Shown piece after piece: positions 48,951 through 57,758 of a DNA stretch of 64,000 bases. The translations under genes were made by a program, and so were the position numbers. Numbering within the stretch: position 1 is the stretch's first letter; each line of letters starts with the position of its first letter. The notes under the pieces were generated by a model, which was not told the origin of the DNA, did not search any database, and worked only from the letters and a program-made list of their open reading frames with translations. This stretch comes from JAWKTT01 sp041398965 (GTDB lineage Bacteria; Planctomycetota; Planctomycetia; Planctomycetales; Planctomycetaceae). Where the stretch lies: assembly GCA_041398965.1 (NCBI GenBank), contig JAWKTT010000015.1, positions 1-64,000 of the forward strand, written 5' to 3'.

Positions 48951-50270
48951 TTACTTCGGTTGCCGAACGTCGATGCAGAGGATTTCTTTTCCATCACGGA
49001 GGTAGAGGTGGCCTTGCGAGAGGGTGCCGATTTGGCGGGTGTCGGCGAGCACTTCGGCTCTTGCCAGTTCTTGGAAGCTGTCGGGGGTTGCCCGGACGAT
49101 GACCAGTTCGCCGGTCATCAGGGTGATCCAGAGTTTTCCATCGGCGGCAATCAAGTTCCCTTTTCCGAAGCGAGCCTGTCGCCAGACGGTGGCTCCCGTG
49201 CGAGCATCGACGCAAGTCAAATGGGTGACCGGACCGGCACTTCCAACGTTATCGAAGCCATAAAGGTAGTTCCCCAGTAACACCGGCGTCTGCCACTCAC
49301 TACGCAGCGCGCTCTTGGTGCCGAGTGATGTCCAAATTTCCTTCGCCTTGGCACCAGTCACGTCGAGGAGGGCTGAACCGTGGTTCTCGCCGGACGAAAT
49401 CAGCACGTTCTCGCCGATGGCGATTGGGGTTGCCGTATTGCAGTTGTAGTCGGTGACGAACGGGTATCGCCACAGTTCCGCGCCAGTCTTCGGATCGATA
49501 CCGAGTACCGCCCCTCCGGTGAACGTCACCAGTTGACGCTTCTTGTTGAGGGTGAGCAATGCCGGTGAGGAGTAACCGGCCGGATCGGAGCTGGGGGTTT
49601 GCCAGAGCAACTTTCCGGTCTCCCCATCGAGTGCGACGACCGTCGCCTTAGGGGCCCCAACTGCGACGACGACCGTACTCCCCAACACCAGTGGCGAACA
49701 AGACATCCCGTACTCCGAAGGCTTGCCGCCGTATTCTTGTGGGAGATCATGCTGCCAGCGGACTTTTCCAGTTTTCAAATCGAGAGCAACGAGAATTCCT
49801 TCGCCAGTGTAAACATAAACCGAAGAGCCATCGATCGTGGGAGTCGCCCGAGGTCCATCCCCCATTGCATTACGATAGGCGGGGGCGACCCCTGTGGTCC
49901 AGCGGATCTCGCCGGTCTTCGCATTCAAAGCCGTGACGACCTGTTTCCCATCGCGGTTCATTGTTGTAACCGCAGTATCGCCGACAACAGAGACTGCCGA
50001 CATTCCCACCCCGCCGGGGACTCGCCAAACAACGGACGGACCACTCGCTGGAAATGTGTCGATGAGATCGGTCTCTGCCGAGAGACCATTGCGTGATGGT
50101 CCCAAGTGTTGCCCCCAGTCTTCGCCCGCTGCCGATTGCACGATCTCAAAGTGAACAGCCCCGAACAGGAGCAGGATCACTCCGAGCATCGTGGGGAAGT
50201 CGAGGATTCTGAGCAGGGGCGATGGCCGATTCCCAGGGAAACGATTGCCCAGAGTTGCAGTATGTTTCAT
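48951..50270 (-). CDS. PQQ-like beta-propeller repeat protein, exported
   Basis: A 439-aa protein with an N-terminal hydrophobic anchor (TMLGVILLLFGAVHFEIV). Repeated blocks of the PQQ-propeller type follow: VVTALNAKTGEIRW, LVALDLKTGKVRWQ, VVALDGETGKLLWQ, VLGIDPKTGAELWRYP and CVDARTGATVWRQ. The A-x-D-x-x-T-G-x-x-x-W motif recurs at least five times. It is of the planctomycete 'PQQ-binding-like' class, whose role (scaffold or dehydrogenase-like) is not established. The ATG at 50270 is chosen because GGAG sits 9 bases upstream. Confidence 0.9.
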   Translation of the reverse strand: MKHTATLGNRFPGNRPSPLLRILDFPTMLGVILLLFGAVHFEIVQSAAGEDWGQHLGPSRNGLSAETDLIDTFPASGPSVVWRVPGGVGMSAVSVVGDTAVTTMNRDGKQVVTALNAKTGEIRWTTGVAPAYRNAMGDGPRATPTIDGSSVYVYTGEGILVALDLKTGKVRWQHDLPQEYGGKPSEYGMSCSPLVLGSTVVVAVGAPKATVVALDGETGKLLWQTPSSDPAGYSSPALLTLNKKRQLVTFTGGAVLGIDPKTGAELWRYPFVTDYNCNTATPIAIGENVLISSGENHGSALLDVTGAKAKEIWTSLGTKSALRSEWQTPVLLGNYLYGFDNVGSAGPVTHLTCVDARTGATVWRQARFGKGNLIAADGKLWITLMTGELVIVRATPDSFQELARAEVLADTRQIGTLSQGHLYLRDGKEILCIDVRQPK

Positions 50271-50472
50271 CGAATTCCGCTCCAGAGTGTGATTGCGACT
50301 CATGGCACCATCCACCCAGGCGGCACCGATTGGTGACTCATGATAAACGTCAGCAAGGACTTCAGCCTGACAATCCCCGCGACGAACTTCTCTGGCCGTC
50401 GCAGCTTAATGTCATTGATACCTGATGTCTTTCGCTATGAATTTCTCTTGAGTGTGAACACCCTTGCCGCCG

Positions 50473-50506
50473 CGTAGTTCCGACGGATACTGATATCCGT
50501 CCTACG
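50473..50506. repeat. Intergenic REP-like palindrome
   Basis: GACGGATA (50482-50489) pairs with TATCCGTC (50494-50501). The outer CGTAG (50473-50477) pairs with CTACG (50502-50506) across a small bulge. It lies just downstream of the minus-strand methyltransferase gene. No T-tract, so it is more likely a repeat than a terminator. Confidence 0.55.
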
Positions 50507-50534
50507 TCGCAGGGGACCATCATGCAAGACATCG

Positions 50535-51545
50535 CTACGCTGCACGACGATGGTTTGACACTGGCGGACCGACAAGTTGTTCGACGACTTGTCGGCTCGA
50601 GCGAAAGGACTGGGTCTTGATCCACTCCCGCAGATACTCGACCTGCTTCGTTGCGGCTCGCAGGTAGGGAGTCATCGACAAGTAATGCGACAGCATCGTA
50701 TGTTTCGAAAGCACGTCCCGAACGCGGGCGGCGTTCTCGGGGTTTTCGAACTCGTCGATCGTTTCGATCGGCGATTCCGGACGACGGAAGAGGACGACGA
50801 CATGACCCGACCCGGGGGTTGTGGTGGACTCGACCACTTCGAGACCGATCTTCCGACCAATCCCCTCCATCGTGTAGGGGTTGTAGTTGTAGAGATGGCC
50901 GATGTGAAATCGGTTGTTTGGTGCATGGTAGCGGGCTTCGACATTGGGCACCTCGATCAGGAGATGCCCGCCCGGCTTCACCCAGTTGCGAATTCGCTTG
51001 AGGCTGAAGGTGGGGTCTTCCAGATGTTCAAAAACATGGTGAGACGTCGCGATGTCAAAGCCGCCGGCAGGGAAATCGACATCCTGCAAGAAGGCGTTTC
51101 GAGTTGGAATTCCCAACTCCTCCTGGGCGAACTCGGCAAAGCCCCGGTTCGGTTCGACCCCCTGAATCTCGACCCCTCGTTGCCGCATGACGTACAGAAA
51201 AAAGCCCCCCGCACTCCCGACATCAAGCAGCCGTGTCCCTGGTTGAATCAACGACGTCAGCCGGTCGGCTCGCTCGATTGCCCGCTCGGTCTCTCGCAAG
51301 GCATGCTTTTTTCTTGGTGTATAGGTGGATTTGTACGCGAGACGGTAGTCGTCTCGGTAAAACTTCCGGGTCTGCTCTTCTGTGGGGCGAGGGTCGGTCC
51401 AGACCAGACCGCAACGGGAGCACATGACAGTCGTCAAGGCTTCGCCCTCCCGATCGACCGTTCCAACTTGTTCGACATCGGTGCCACGACAGAGGTTGCA
51501 CGGAATCGTCGGCGACACCTTGGGGAAGAGCGAATTGTGATCGTT
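50535..51545 (-). CDS. Class I SAM methyltransferase with N-terminal zinc-finger-like motif
   Basis: A 336-aa protein. It begins with a Cys4 motif (PCNLCRGTDV...CSRCGLVWTDPRP), followed by a helical linker. The SAM-binding core follows: LLDVGSAGGFFLYVMRQRGV, ATSHHVFEHLEDP and GGHLLIEVPNVEARY. This layout matches the sugar C-methyltransferase-like or surface-glycan methyltransferases of the zinc-finger subgroup. The start is taken as GTG 51545, because AAGGA lies 8 bases upstream of it; the ATG at 51557 would sit directly on that site. The MITE at 51684-51793 lies upstream. Target unknown. Confidence 0.85.
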   Translation of the reverse strand, partial: NDHNSLFPKVSPTIPCNLCRGTDVEQVGTVDREGEALTTVMCSRCGLVWTDPRPTEEQTRKFYRDDYRLAYKSTYTPRKKHALRETERAIERADRLTSLIQPGTRLLDVGSAGGFFLYVMRQRGVEIQGVEPNRGFAEFAQEELGIPTRNAFLQDVDFPAGGFDIATSHHVFEHLEDPTFSLKRIRNWVKPGGHLLIEVPNVEARYHAPNNRFHIGHLYNYNPYTMEGIGRKIGLEVVESTTTPGSGHVVVLFRRPESPIETIDEFENPENAARVRDVLSKHTMLSHYLSMTPYLRAATKQVEYLREWIKTQSFRSSRQVVEQLVGPPVSNHRRAA

Positions 51546-51989
51546 CACGAGCAGCATCCTTGCCAGAAAAAAGTAAGAGGCGACCTCACCCCGACCGCAG
51601 CGGCCTGCATCAAATCGAAATCCTAGACTCGATGACGACGGATTATGCCTCCCCTTCCCCTTTTGGGGCAAGACAGATTTCCATGACCTGCTTCGGTTTT
51701 TTCGGACACGTGAACCTCTTATTGCGGATGGCTCCTCTTGGACCATCGGAAATCGTGAGAACAACACCTGTCCGAAAAAACTAAGGCAGGTCATCTCAAT
51801 GGGATTCACAGTTTCGCTCAGATCGTTCACCAGAATTCCTGGAAGAGATGATCACGCTCCGAATCGGCCCTGTTGCAACGGCTTACGTTGGCGCTGGTTG
51901 ATTTCTTTGCGTCGTTGATGGCAAGTCTCGGCGCAGGGTGTCAGAATGTGGTTCGGATTGGTTGACGTCTTGTACTGATTGGGTTTCTG
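51546..51989. other. Divergent region upstream of polA
   Basis: About 445 bp between the methyltransferase and polA starts, containing the MITE. No other gene is visible. polA starts at ATG 51990 without a strong ribosome-binding site. Confidence 0.4.
51684..51793. mobile_element. 110-bp MITE derived from the IS3 element at 56777-58130
   Basis: Terminal inverted repeats: TGACCTGCTTCGGTTTTTTC at the left and, inverted at the right, GAAAAAACTAAGGCAGGTCA. The internal right part (ATGGCTCCTCTTGGACCATC, then ACAACACCTGTCCG) matches the right end of the IS3 element near 58066-58130 (ACGGCTCCTGGTAGACCATC, then ACAACACCTGTCCG). It has no coding capacity, so it must be moved by a transposase acting in trans. 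Target duplications were not evident. It lies between the methyltransferase and polA genes, which are divergent, so it could carry or disturb promoter sequence. Confidence 0.75.
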
Positions 51990-54680
51990 ATGTCTGATAC
52001 GCTTTATCTTGTGGATACGTTCTCTCTGGTCTTTCAGGTTTACTATGCCATTCGACAGCCGATGACAGGGTCGCGCGGACAGCCGACGAATGCGGTTTAT
52101 GGTTTCACGGGAGACCTGAATCACCTGCGAAACGACAAACAGCCGACGCATTTGATCTGTGCGATGGAGTCGACCGAGCCTCAGGAACGAGTGGCGATTT
52201 ACCAGGAGTACAAAGCGAATCGGGCGGAGATGCCGGACGACTTGAGGCCGCAGATTCCCCTCATCTTCGACGTCATTGCTGGGTTCAATATCCCCCTCGT
52301 GACGGCTCCTGGCTGGGAGGCGGACGATGTGATCGCAACTCTGGCGACGCAAGCTGCGGCAGCGGGGATGGAGGTACGTATTGTTTCCAGCGACAAGGAC
52401 CTTCGGCAGCTCATCGGGCCAAAGGTCAAACTGTACAGCATTCGCAAGAAACAGTTCATGGACGAAGTGGCCCTGATGGAAGATTGGGGCGTTCGACCGA
52501 ATCAGGTGATCGATTTTCAGTCGCTCGTGGGGGACAGTGTCGACAACGTCCCTGGAGTGCCGCTGGTCGGTCCGAAGAAAGCTCAGGCTTTGTTGGCTCA
52601 GTTCGAAACGCTCGACGGAGTGTTGGCGAATGCCGACAAGGCTCCCGGCAAGAAGTTGCAAGAGAATCTGGTCACCTTCGCCGATCAGGCTCGGATGAGT
52701 AAGGAACTCGTCACCCTGCGGACCGATTTGCCTTTGTCCATCAACTGGGACGATGCCCGAGTTGTCGAGCCGAATTGGGGGAAACTCTACGACCTCTTCC
52801 AAGACTTCGGCTTTCGTAAGTATGCCGAAGAGGCGAGAGAAAAGCGTCACGACTCGCCGGTCCGGGCGTCGGCTGATGTCGCCCGATCCTGGAAGACGAT
52901 CAAGACGGAGGCTGAGTTCGACAACTTCGTCAAAGAGCTCGAACAGCAGGAATCGTTCTGCGTCGACTTAGAGACGACCGGCCTCAATCCGTTGGAAGCG
53001 GACATCGTCGGATGGGCGTTTTGTTGGGAGTCGGACGTCGGTTACTACCTCCCGGTCGATGGCCCCAAAGGGACGCAAGTCCTCGATCCGCAGCAGGTCG
53101 TTCAGCGGCTCAAACCGATTCTCGAAGACCCGGCGAAGGCGATTGTCAATCAGAACATTAAATATGACATGCTCGTCTTGAGGAGGGCGGGAGTGCAGAT
53201 TCAAGGACTCGGCCTCGACCCCATGGTCGGCGACTATCTCCTTGATGCCGGAGCGAGAAGCCACGGACTTGATGAACTCTCGAAACGGTACCTGCAACGC
53301 AAGATGATCCCGATCAGCGACCTCATCGGCAAGGGGAAGCAGCAGTTGAAAATGTTCGAAGTCGATGTCGAGAAGGCGGCCGAGTACGCGAGCGAAGATG
53401 CCGATGTCGCGTGGCAATTGGCTGATGTCCTCACTAAGAAACTGAAGGAGCAAAACCTCTGGGAACTGTATTGGGACCTGGAACGCCCACTGATTCCCGT
53501 CCTGGCCGAACTTGAATGGAACGGCATTAAGGTCGACGTCGAAGAACTCGGGCGACAGAATGAGGAACTGGCCGTCCGACTCGACTTGCTGATGCAGGAG
53601 ATTCATGAAATCGCCGGGCAACAGTTCAACATTGCGTCACCCAAACAACTTGCCAAAATCTTGTTCGACGAACTCAATCTACCAGTCATCAAGCGGACAA
53701 AGACCGGTCCGAGCACGAACGAAGAAGTCCTCGAACGGCTCTCATCGAAGCATCCGCTCCCCAGAAAAATCATGGAGCATCGCACGCTGTCGAAGCTCAA
53801 GGGAACCTATCTCGATGCCTTGCCGAGGATGGTGAATCGCTACACCGGCAAGGTACACACATCGTTCTCTCAAGTGACCGCTGCGACCGGTCGCCTCTCT
53901 TCATCCGACCCCAACCTGCAAAACATCCCGATCCGTACAGAAGAGGGCCGCCGCATTCGCAAGGCGTTTGTCGCTTCGGAGCCGGGTTGGAAACTGGTTT
54001 GCCTCGACTACTCTCAAATTGAACTCCGGATGTTAGCCCACTACTGTCAAGACCGGGCGATGATGGAGGCGTTTCAACGAGGCGAAGACATTCATGCCTC
54101 TGTTGCCGCCCAAGTGTTCGGTGTTCCTCTCGATGAGGTGACGTCTGATCAACGTCGACTCGCAAAGGCGGTCAACTTCGGGATCATTTACGGCCAAACC
54201 TCGTTCGGGCTGGCGGCGACACTCGACATCGACCAGGAAGCGGCCGGCGAATTCATCGACAACTATTTCGTAAAGTACGCCGGTGTCGACCAGTTCATTC
54301 GCGACTCGCTCGCCGAGTGCCGAACGACCGGGTTCGCCACCACAATCCTTGGTCGTCGCCGCGAGATCGATGGCATCCGCCCCCGCCGCTTCCGCAATCT
54401 CAATCTCCCCGAACGAACTGCGGTCAACACGATCATTCAGGGAAGTGCAGCCGACCTGATAAAACAGGCGATGATCCAAGTTCACGCGAAGCTGAAAGAG
54501 GTGCAATCTCCCGCCCGAATGCTGTTGCAGATTCACGATGAACTGGTCTTCGAAACCCCCGCCGACAACGTCCCGGCCCTCCTCGAACTTGCCCGTCAGG
54601 AAATGACGACGGCCCTCGACCTCAGCGTGCCAATCGAGGTGGATCAGAAGGTGGGCGAAAATTGGTTCGACGCCCAGTGA
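51990..54680 (+). CDS. polA: DNA polymerase I, with active 3'-5' exonuclease motifs
   Basis: A 896-aa repair and replication polymerase. N-terminal 5'-nuclease: MSDTLYLVDTFSLVFQVYYA, then GWEADDVIATLA and SSDKDLRQL. 3'-5' exonuclease: FCVDLETTGLNPLEADI (DxE), NQNIKYDMLVL and YASEDADVAW all keep their acidic residues, so proofreading should work. Polymerase: motif A LDYSQIELRMLAHY, motif B RRLAKAVNFGIIYGQTSFGL, motif C QIHDELVFE. Length and domain order are standard. It stands alone. Confidence 0.97.
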   Translation: MSDTLYLVDTFSLVFQVYYAIRQPMTGSRGQPTNAVYGFTGDLNHLRNDKQPTHLICAMESTEPQERVAIYQEYKANRAEMPDDLRPQIPLIFDVIAGFNIPLVTAPGWEADDVIATLATQAAAAGMEVRIVSSDKDLRQLIGPKVKLYSIRKKQFMDEVALMEDWGVRPNQVIDFQSLVGDSVDNVPGVPLVGPKKAQALLAQFETLDGVLANADKAPGKKLQENLVTFADQARMSKELVTLRTDLPLSINWDDARVVEPNWGKLYDLFQDFGFRKYAEEAREKRHDSPVRASADVARSWKTIKTEAEFDNFVKELEQQESFCVDLETTGLNPLEADIVGWAFCWESDVGYYLPVDGPKGTQVLDPQQVVQRLKPILEDPAKAIVNQNIKYDMLVLRRAGVQIQGLGLDPMVGDYLLDAGARSHGLDELSKRYLQRKMIPISDLIGKGKQQLKMFEVDVEKAAEYASEDADVAWQLADVLTKKLKEQNLWELYWDLERPLIPVLAELEWNGIKVDVEELGRQNEELAVRLDLLMQEIHEIAGQQFNIASPKQLAKILFDELNLPVIKRTKTGPSTNEEVLERLSSKHPLPRKIMEHRTLSKLKGTYLDALPRMVNRYTGKVHTSFSQVTAATGRLSSSDPNLQNIPIRTEEGRRIRKAFVASEPGWKLVCLDYSQIELRMLAHYCQDRAMMEAFQRGEDIHASVAAQVFGVPLDEVTSDQRRLAKAVNFGIIYGQTSFGLAATLDIDQEAAGEFIDNYFVKYAGVDQFIRDSLAECRTTGFATTILGRRREIDGIRPRRFRNLNLPERTAVNTIIQGSAADLIKQAMIQVHAKLKEVQSPARMLLQIHDELVFETPADNVPALLELARQEMTTALDLSVPIEVDQKVGENWFDAQ

Positions 54681-54988
54681 CGATGAATGAGGATTAATGA
54701 TCGCCGCGATTAACAGGCGAAGTAGGAATGTTTCTCTTCAGTGACGAGTCTGGAAAGACAAAGCAACAAGCCCACTGAGATAACGAAAACCTGAAAGTCC
54801 GCCTCAAAGCCATCGAATGAGTCCTACCTAGTCGTGTGCTCGCCATAATTGAGAATTAGCGTAGGACGAACCGTCAGGAATGTGGGAAACGGGATCTGGT
54901 GCTAAGGAATAGTCCCGAATCAAAATCCGTATTTCGGAAAGTGGTGAAATTGTGGATGCTCGATTCTGTATGAACGTAGGAGGTCATC
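54681..54988. other. Intergenic region at the edge of a mobile-element cluster
   Basis: 308 bp after polA without a gene. Composition is more AT-rich than the polA coding region. It leads into the decayed ISAzo13 transposase. Confidence 0.4.
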
Positions 54989-55590
54989 ATTGATCCGAGG
55001 GCCGTTGAAGGCCAAATGGTGCGGTTTTTTCGGTCCTTGAAAGAGCGTGATCGGAGATGATACGCGGCGTTTGAAGCGGCGAAGCTGGGGCATGGAGGGA
55101 TCGAGTACCTTTCGCGGTGACTCGAGTGCGATCGGAAGACGATTGGCCGCGGGATCTCCAAGCGTGAATCTGCAGAAGAACTCACGACCGACCAGCAGCG
55201 AAGAAAAGGGGCGGACACAAACCGCTGAGCGAGACGAGTCCTCAGCTGGTCGAGAACTTTCTCGCGATGCTGCGTGATCATGAAGCGGGCGATCCGATGC
55301 GTGAGGATGTCCAATGAACGAACATGTCGCGCCGACAGATTTCACGCCGATTGAAGGAACGGGGGACGCCGGCGGGAAAGAATGTGGTCTCGCGGTTGCT
55401 GCACGAACACGGATACCGCCGCCGCAAACCGCAGAAAAAGCGATCGATGGGCCAGCACGCGGACCGCAACGCTCAGTTCGAGAGGATCGCGGAGTTGAAG
55501 CAGGAGTACCTCGACGACGGCAAACCCGTGATCAGCATCGACACGAAAAAGAAGGAAATGCTCGGCAATTTTCATCGAGACGGCGTCACC
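54989..55590 (+). pseudogene. Decayed ISAzo13-family transposase
   Basis: Pieces of an ISAzo13 transposase read on the plus strand with several stops and at least one frame change. The first is a segment containing VEGQMVRFFRSLKERDRR and, after a TGA, YAAFEAAKLGHGGIEYLSR. A second TGA (where other copies have an ordinary codon) is followed by LECDRKTIGRGISKR. A second frame has SPQLVENFLAMLRDHEAGDP and MREDVQ, then TGA where Trp is expected, then NMSRRQISRRLKERGTPAGK, NVVSRLLHEHGYRRRKPQKK, HADRNAQFERIAELKQEY and the typical PVISIDTKKKEMLGNFHRDG. The catalytic C-terminal half is missing, with unrelated sequence joined after about 55590. Confidence 0.75.
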
Positions 55591-55647
55591 GACGGGGTTG
55601 CATGGGAATTGTCGGTGACAGCTGTCGAGGCCGGAACGTTGACCGGA

Positions 55648-55978
55648 TGGACCGCGGACGACGCAGATTTGGCGGATATTCGCCGATTGAGGACGATCGA
55701 CGGGAACTCGGGACGAATGGGCGACGGAGACACGCCGGCTCAAAGGAAAAAGGGGAACCACGGATGACGACGGATGGAGAAGGATGAAAGGACGGATTCG
55801 GCTTACGACCAGCCGCCCCCCCCTTTCAAATCCGTGAGCATCCGTCCTTAATCTGTCTTCATCTGTGGCTCCCTGATTGAGCCGGAGCCGCGTCGTCGTG
55901 AGTTGGAAGTCTCTGAGTCGTCCTCTTCCCTTCTCCAAAACCGCGAACATCCGCCAAATTCGCGTCATCCGTGGTCCA
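55648..55978. repeat. Nested inverted repeats of the 'CCACGGAT' type
   Basis: A 36-bp arm at 55648-55683 (TGGACCGCGGACGACGCAGA and on) recurs inverted at 55943-55978 with 31 of 36 bases identical. Between them, ACCACGGATGACGACGGAT near 55757 has a matching inverted partner (AATCTGTCTTCATCTGTGG) near 55849-55868. These resemble widespread 'CCACAGATGACACAGAT' intergenic repeats. They fill the gap between two broken transposition genes. Confidence 0.6.
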
Positions 55979-56019
55979 TCCTGAATCGCCCAAAGATTCC
56001 ACCGACAATCGAGACGCAC

Positions 56020-56745
56020 ACACGCTTTCCATGTCTCCGGCGAGACCAGTGGTTCATGCACGTCCTCGCTGATGATCCAGTCGTCTTGCGAATTCCGTTT
56101 CCAGCCTTTCTGCTTCTTCGGTTTCAGCACGCCGTTGCCGTCGAGACCGAACAGCGAACCCATCGTATGCCGGTTCCAGGCGATGGCTCCCTTGTAAACC
56201 GGATTCCGCAGCAGTTTGGCGATGCGGGAGGTATTCCAGTTCTGGCCTCCCGGCGAGGGAATGCCTTCGGCGTTGAATTGCGCCGCGATGGTGTGGCAGC
56301 CGTAGCCCTGCACGCAGAGTTCGAACATCCGTTTGATGACGGCCACGCGATCGGGCGTGCTGGGGACATACTTGATGATGTCGCTCTTGGCCTTCTTGAT
56401 GTTCACGCCCGGTTCGATGACGCGCAGGAACTTGCCATCCGGTCCGAACTCCTGCTTGCTGCCGTCGGGCATCCATCGCAGCGTGCGCAGCACCTTACCA
56501 TCGGCGGTGAAATGCTGCTTGTCGCGGCCGTTCTCGGCGGTCGCGATCATCTGTTCGAACGCGTTCCGTCCCTTCGCGCTGGTGCCGGAGATCGCATCGT
56601 CAATCAACCAGCGCACGATGCGTTAGCCGTTCTCGCTGGCTCACTTCTCCACGTAGGCCTGCTGGTCGGGGATAGAACGATCCTGAAGGTCGGTGCTGCG
56701 CCGGGCGTAACCGGCGGGATCGATGAGTTTGGGCCTGGGCATCAT
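56020..56745 (-). pseudogene. Serine recombinase (resolvase/invertase family), with two nonsense codons
   Basis: Minus-strand reading from ATG 56745 gives the N-terminal catalytic domain of a large serine recombinase, with the catalytic Ser in GYARRSTDLQDRSIPDQQ. Codon 35 is TGA (56641-56643, Trp expected) and TAA at 56623-56625 replaces a Tyr-like codon. After that the frame continues without stops: IVRWLIDDAISGTSAKGRNA and the Recombinase domain (YGCHTIAAQFNAEGIPSPGG, RNPVYKGAIAWNR). The family sequence ends near VSPETWKAC (about 56020). Beyond it the frame runs on into the inverted-repeat region as chance translation. The C-terminal zinc and coiled-coil parts are lost. Confidence 0.75.
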
Positions 56746-56811
56746 GTTTCTCCGATGAATGACCGACACCCCGCCGGGCGGTGCTTCAGGTTGCGCGGAC
56801 AGCCTAATGTC

Positions 56812-57711
56812 TTATTTTGGTGGGGTGGGGTTGGGGGTTTTGGTGGGGTGGTGTTGCTCGAATTCGGTGGGGGTGTCGTAGTTCAGCGATGAGTGGCGGC
56901 GCTCGTTGTTGTCGTAATGGAAGTACTCCGTCAGCTCGCGGACGGCTTCTGCGGCGTCGGCGTAGGCGACCAGTTGCAGCTCCGTTTTGATCGTCCCGAA
57001 GCAACTTTCCATGAAGGCGTTGTCGTAACAGTTGCCAGCTCCGCTCATGCTCTGATGCATCCCGGCTCGCCTCAGAACGTCTCGGTATCTCGTGGAGGCG
57101 TATTGGCCGCCGCGGTCGGTGTGGTGAATCAATCCTGGCTTTGGTTGTCGCTCGATGATCGCTCGTCGCAGACTTCCCAGAACCAACGCTTCGGTCATCT
57201 GAAGACCGAACTCCCAGCCGACGATCCGCCGCGAGAACAGGTCAATCAACAATGACAGATAACCGAATCGTCCTCCTGCTCTCAATCGAATATCGGTGAT
57301 GTCGCCGACCCAGACTTCGTTGACTTTTGAGGGTGCCTGTCGACCACTTAAAAGGTTCGTGTTGTAGCCGAGTCGGTGACGACTCTCGGTGGTCTTCGGC
57401 TCGAAAGATTTTGGTTGAGTCGCTCGTAAACCCTCTGTCTTTAGCAGTCTGGCGACTCGTGCGACTCCGCAGGCGATATCCCGCCGAGTCAGTTCTGCCG
57501 CAATTCTACGTGCTCCATATCTTCTCCTGTGATACCAGAATATCTCCTGAAGACTGGCATCAGTTCCTGATCCCTTAACTCGCCGAGACTTCGATCGCGA
57601 CCTCCACGAAGAGAATCCCGACCGACTCACCTCCAAAATGTGACAGACCTCAGAGACCGTAAACTCCTCTCGGAGAACCAACTGATCGATCGTCGCGTAC
57701 ACGTCTGTCAC
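56812..57711 (-). CDS. IS3-family transposase OrfB (DDE integrase core)
   Basis: A 299-aa transposase subunit with the HTH_21-like N terminus (TVSEVCHILEVSRSGFSSWR) and a helical segment (RYGARRIAAELTRR). The complete rve integrase core has WVGDITDIR (first Asp), LIHHTDRGGQYAS (second Asp) and NCYDNAFMESCFGTIKTEL (Glu), ending HSSLNYDTPTEFE. The catalytic triad is intact. In IS3 elements OrfB is normally made as an OrfAB fusion by -1 frameshifting; here orfA is damaged, so transposition is doubtful unless OrfA is supplied elsewhere. C-terminal Pro/Thr-rich tail. Confidence 0.93.
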   Translation of the reverse strand: MTDVYATIDQLVLREEFTVSEVCHILEVSRSGFSSWRSRSKSRRVKGSGTDASLQEIFWYHRRRYGARRIAAELTRRDIACGVARVARLLKTEGLRATQPKSFEPKTTESRHRLGYNTNLLSGRQAPSKVNEVWVGDITDIRLRAGGRFGYLSLLIDLFSRRIVGWEFGLQMTEALVLGSLRRAIIERQPKPGLIHHTDRGGQYASTRYRDVLRRAGMHQSMSGAGNCYDNAFMESCFGTIKTELQLVAYADAAEAVRELTEYFHYDNNERRHSSLNYDTPTEFEQHHPTKTPNPTPPK

Positions 57712-57729
57712 TCGTCTCGGCCGAAAATG

Positions 57730-57752
57730 GCTAACGCTTGTCGAGCGTTAGC
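57730..57752. repeat. Small palindrome inserted at the orfA end
   Basis: GCTAACGCT (57730-57738), loop TGTCG, AGCGTTAGC (57744-57752): a perfect 9-bp stem. It interrupts the end of orfA: after ERDILR the frame meets TGA, and LAIFGRDE follows beyond the palindrome. The usual IS3 orfA end runs ERDILKKALAIFGRDE. So about 24-33 bp carrying the palindrome seem inserted. Confidence 0.65.
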
Positions 57753-57758
57753 GAGCCT

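Noticed and set aside
51852..52850. Minus-strand open frame of 332 codons over polA
   Set aside because: Antisense to the well-supported 5'-nuclease domain of DNA polymerase I.
55342..56019. C-terminal half of the recombinase open frame
   Set aside because: Family sequence ends at about 56020. The rest is chance translation of the inverted-repeat region and of the reverse strand of the ISAzo13 remnant.
55903..56892. Plus-strand open frame of 329 codons across the recombinase and IS3 left end
   Set aside because: It spans the junction between two unrelated pseudogene/IS regions and is antisense to both.
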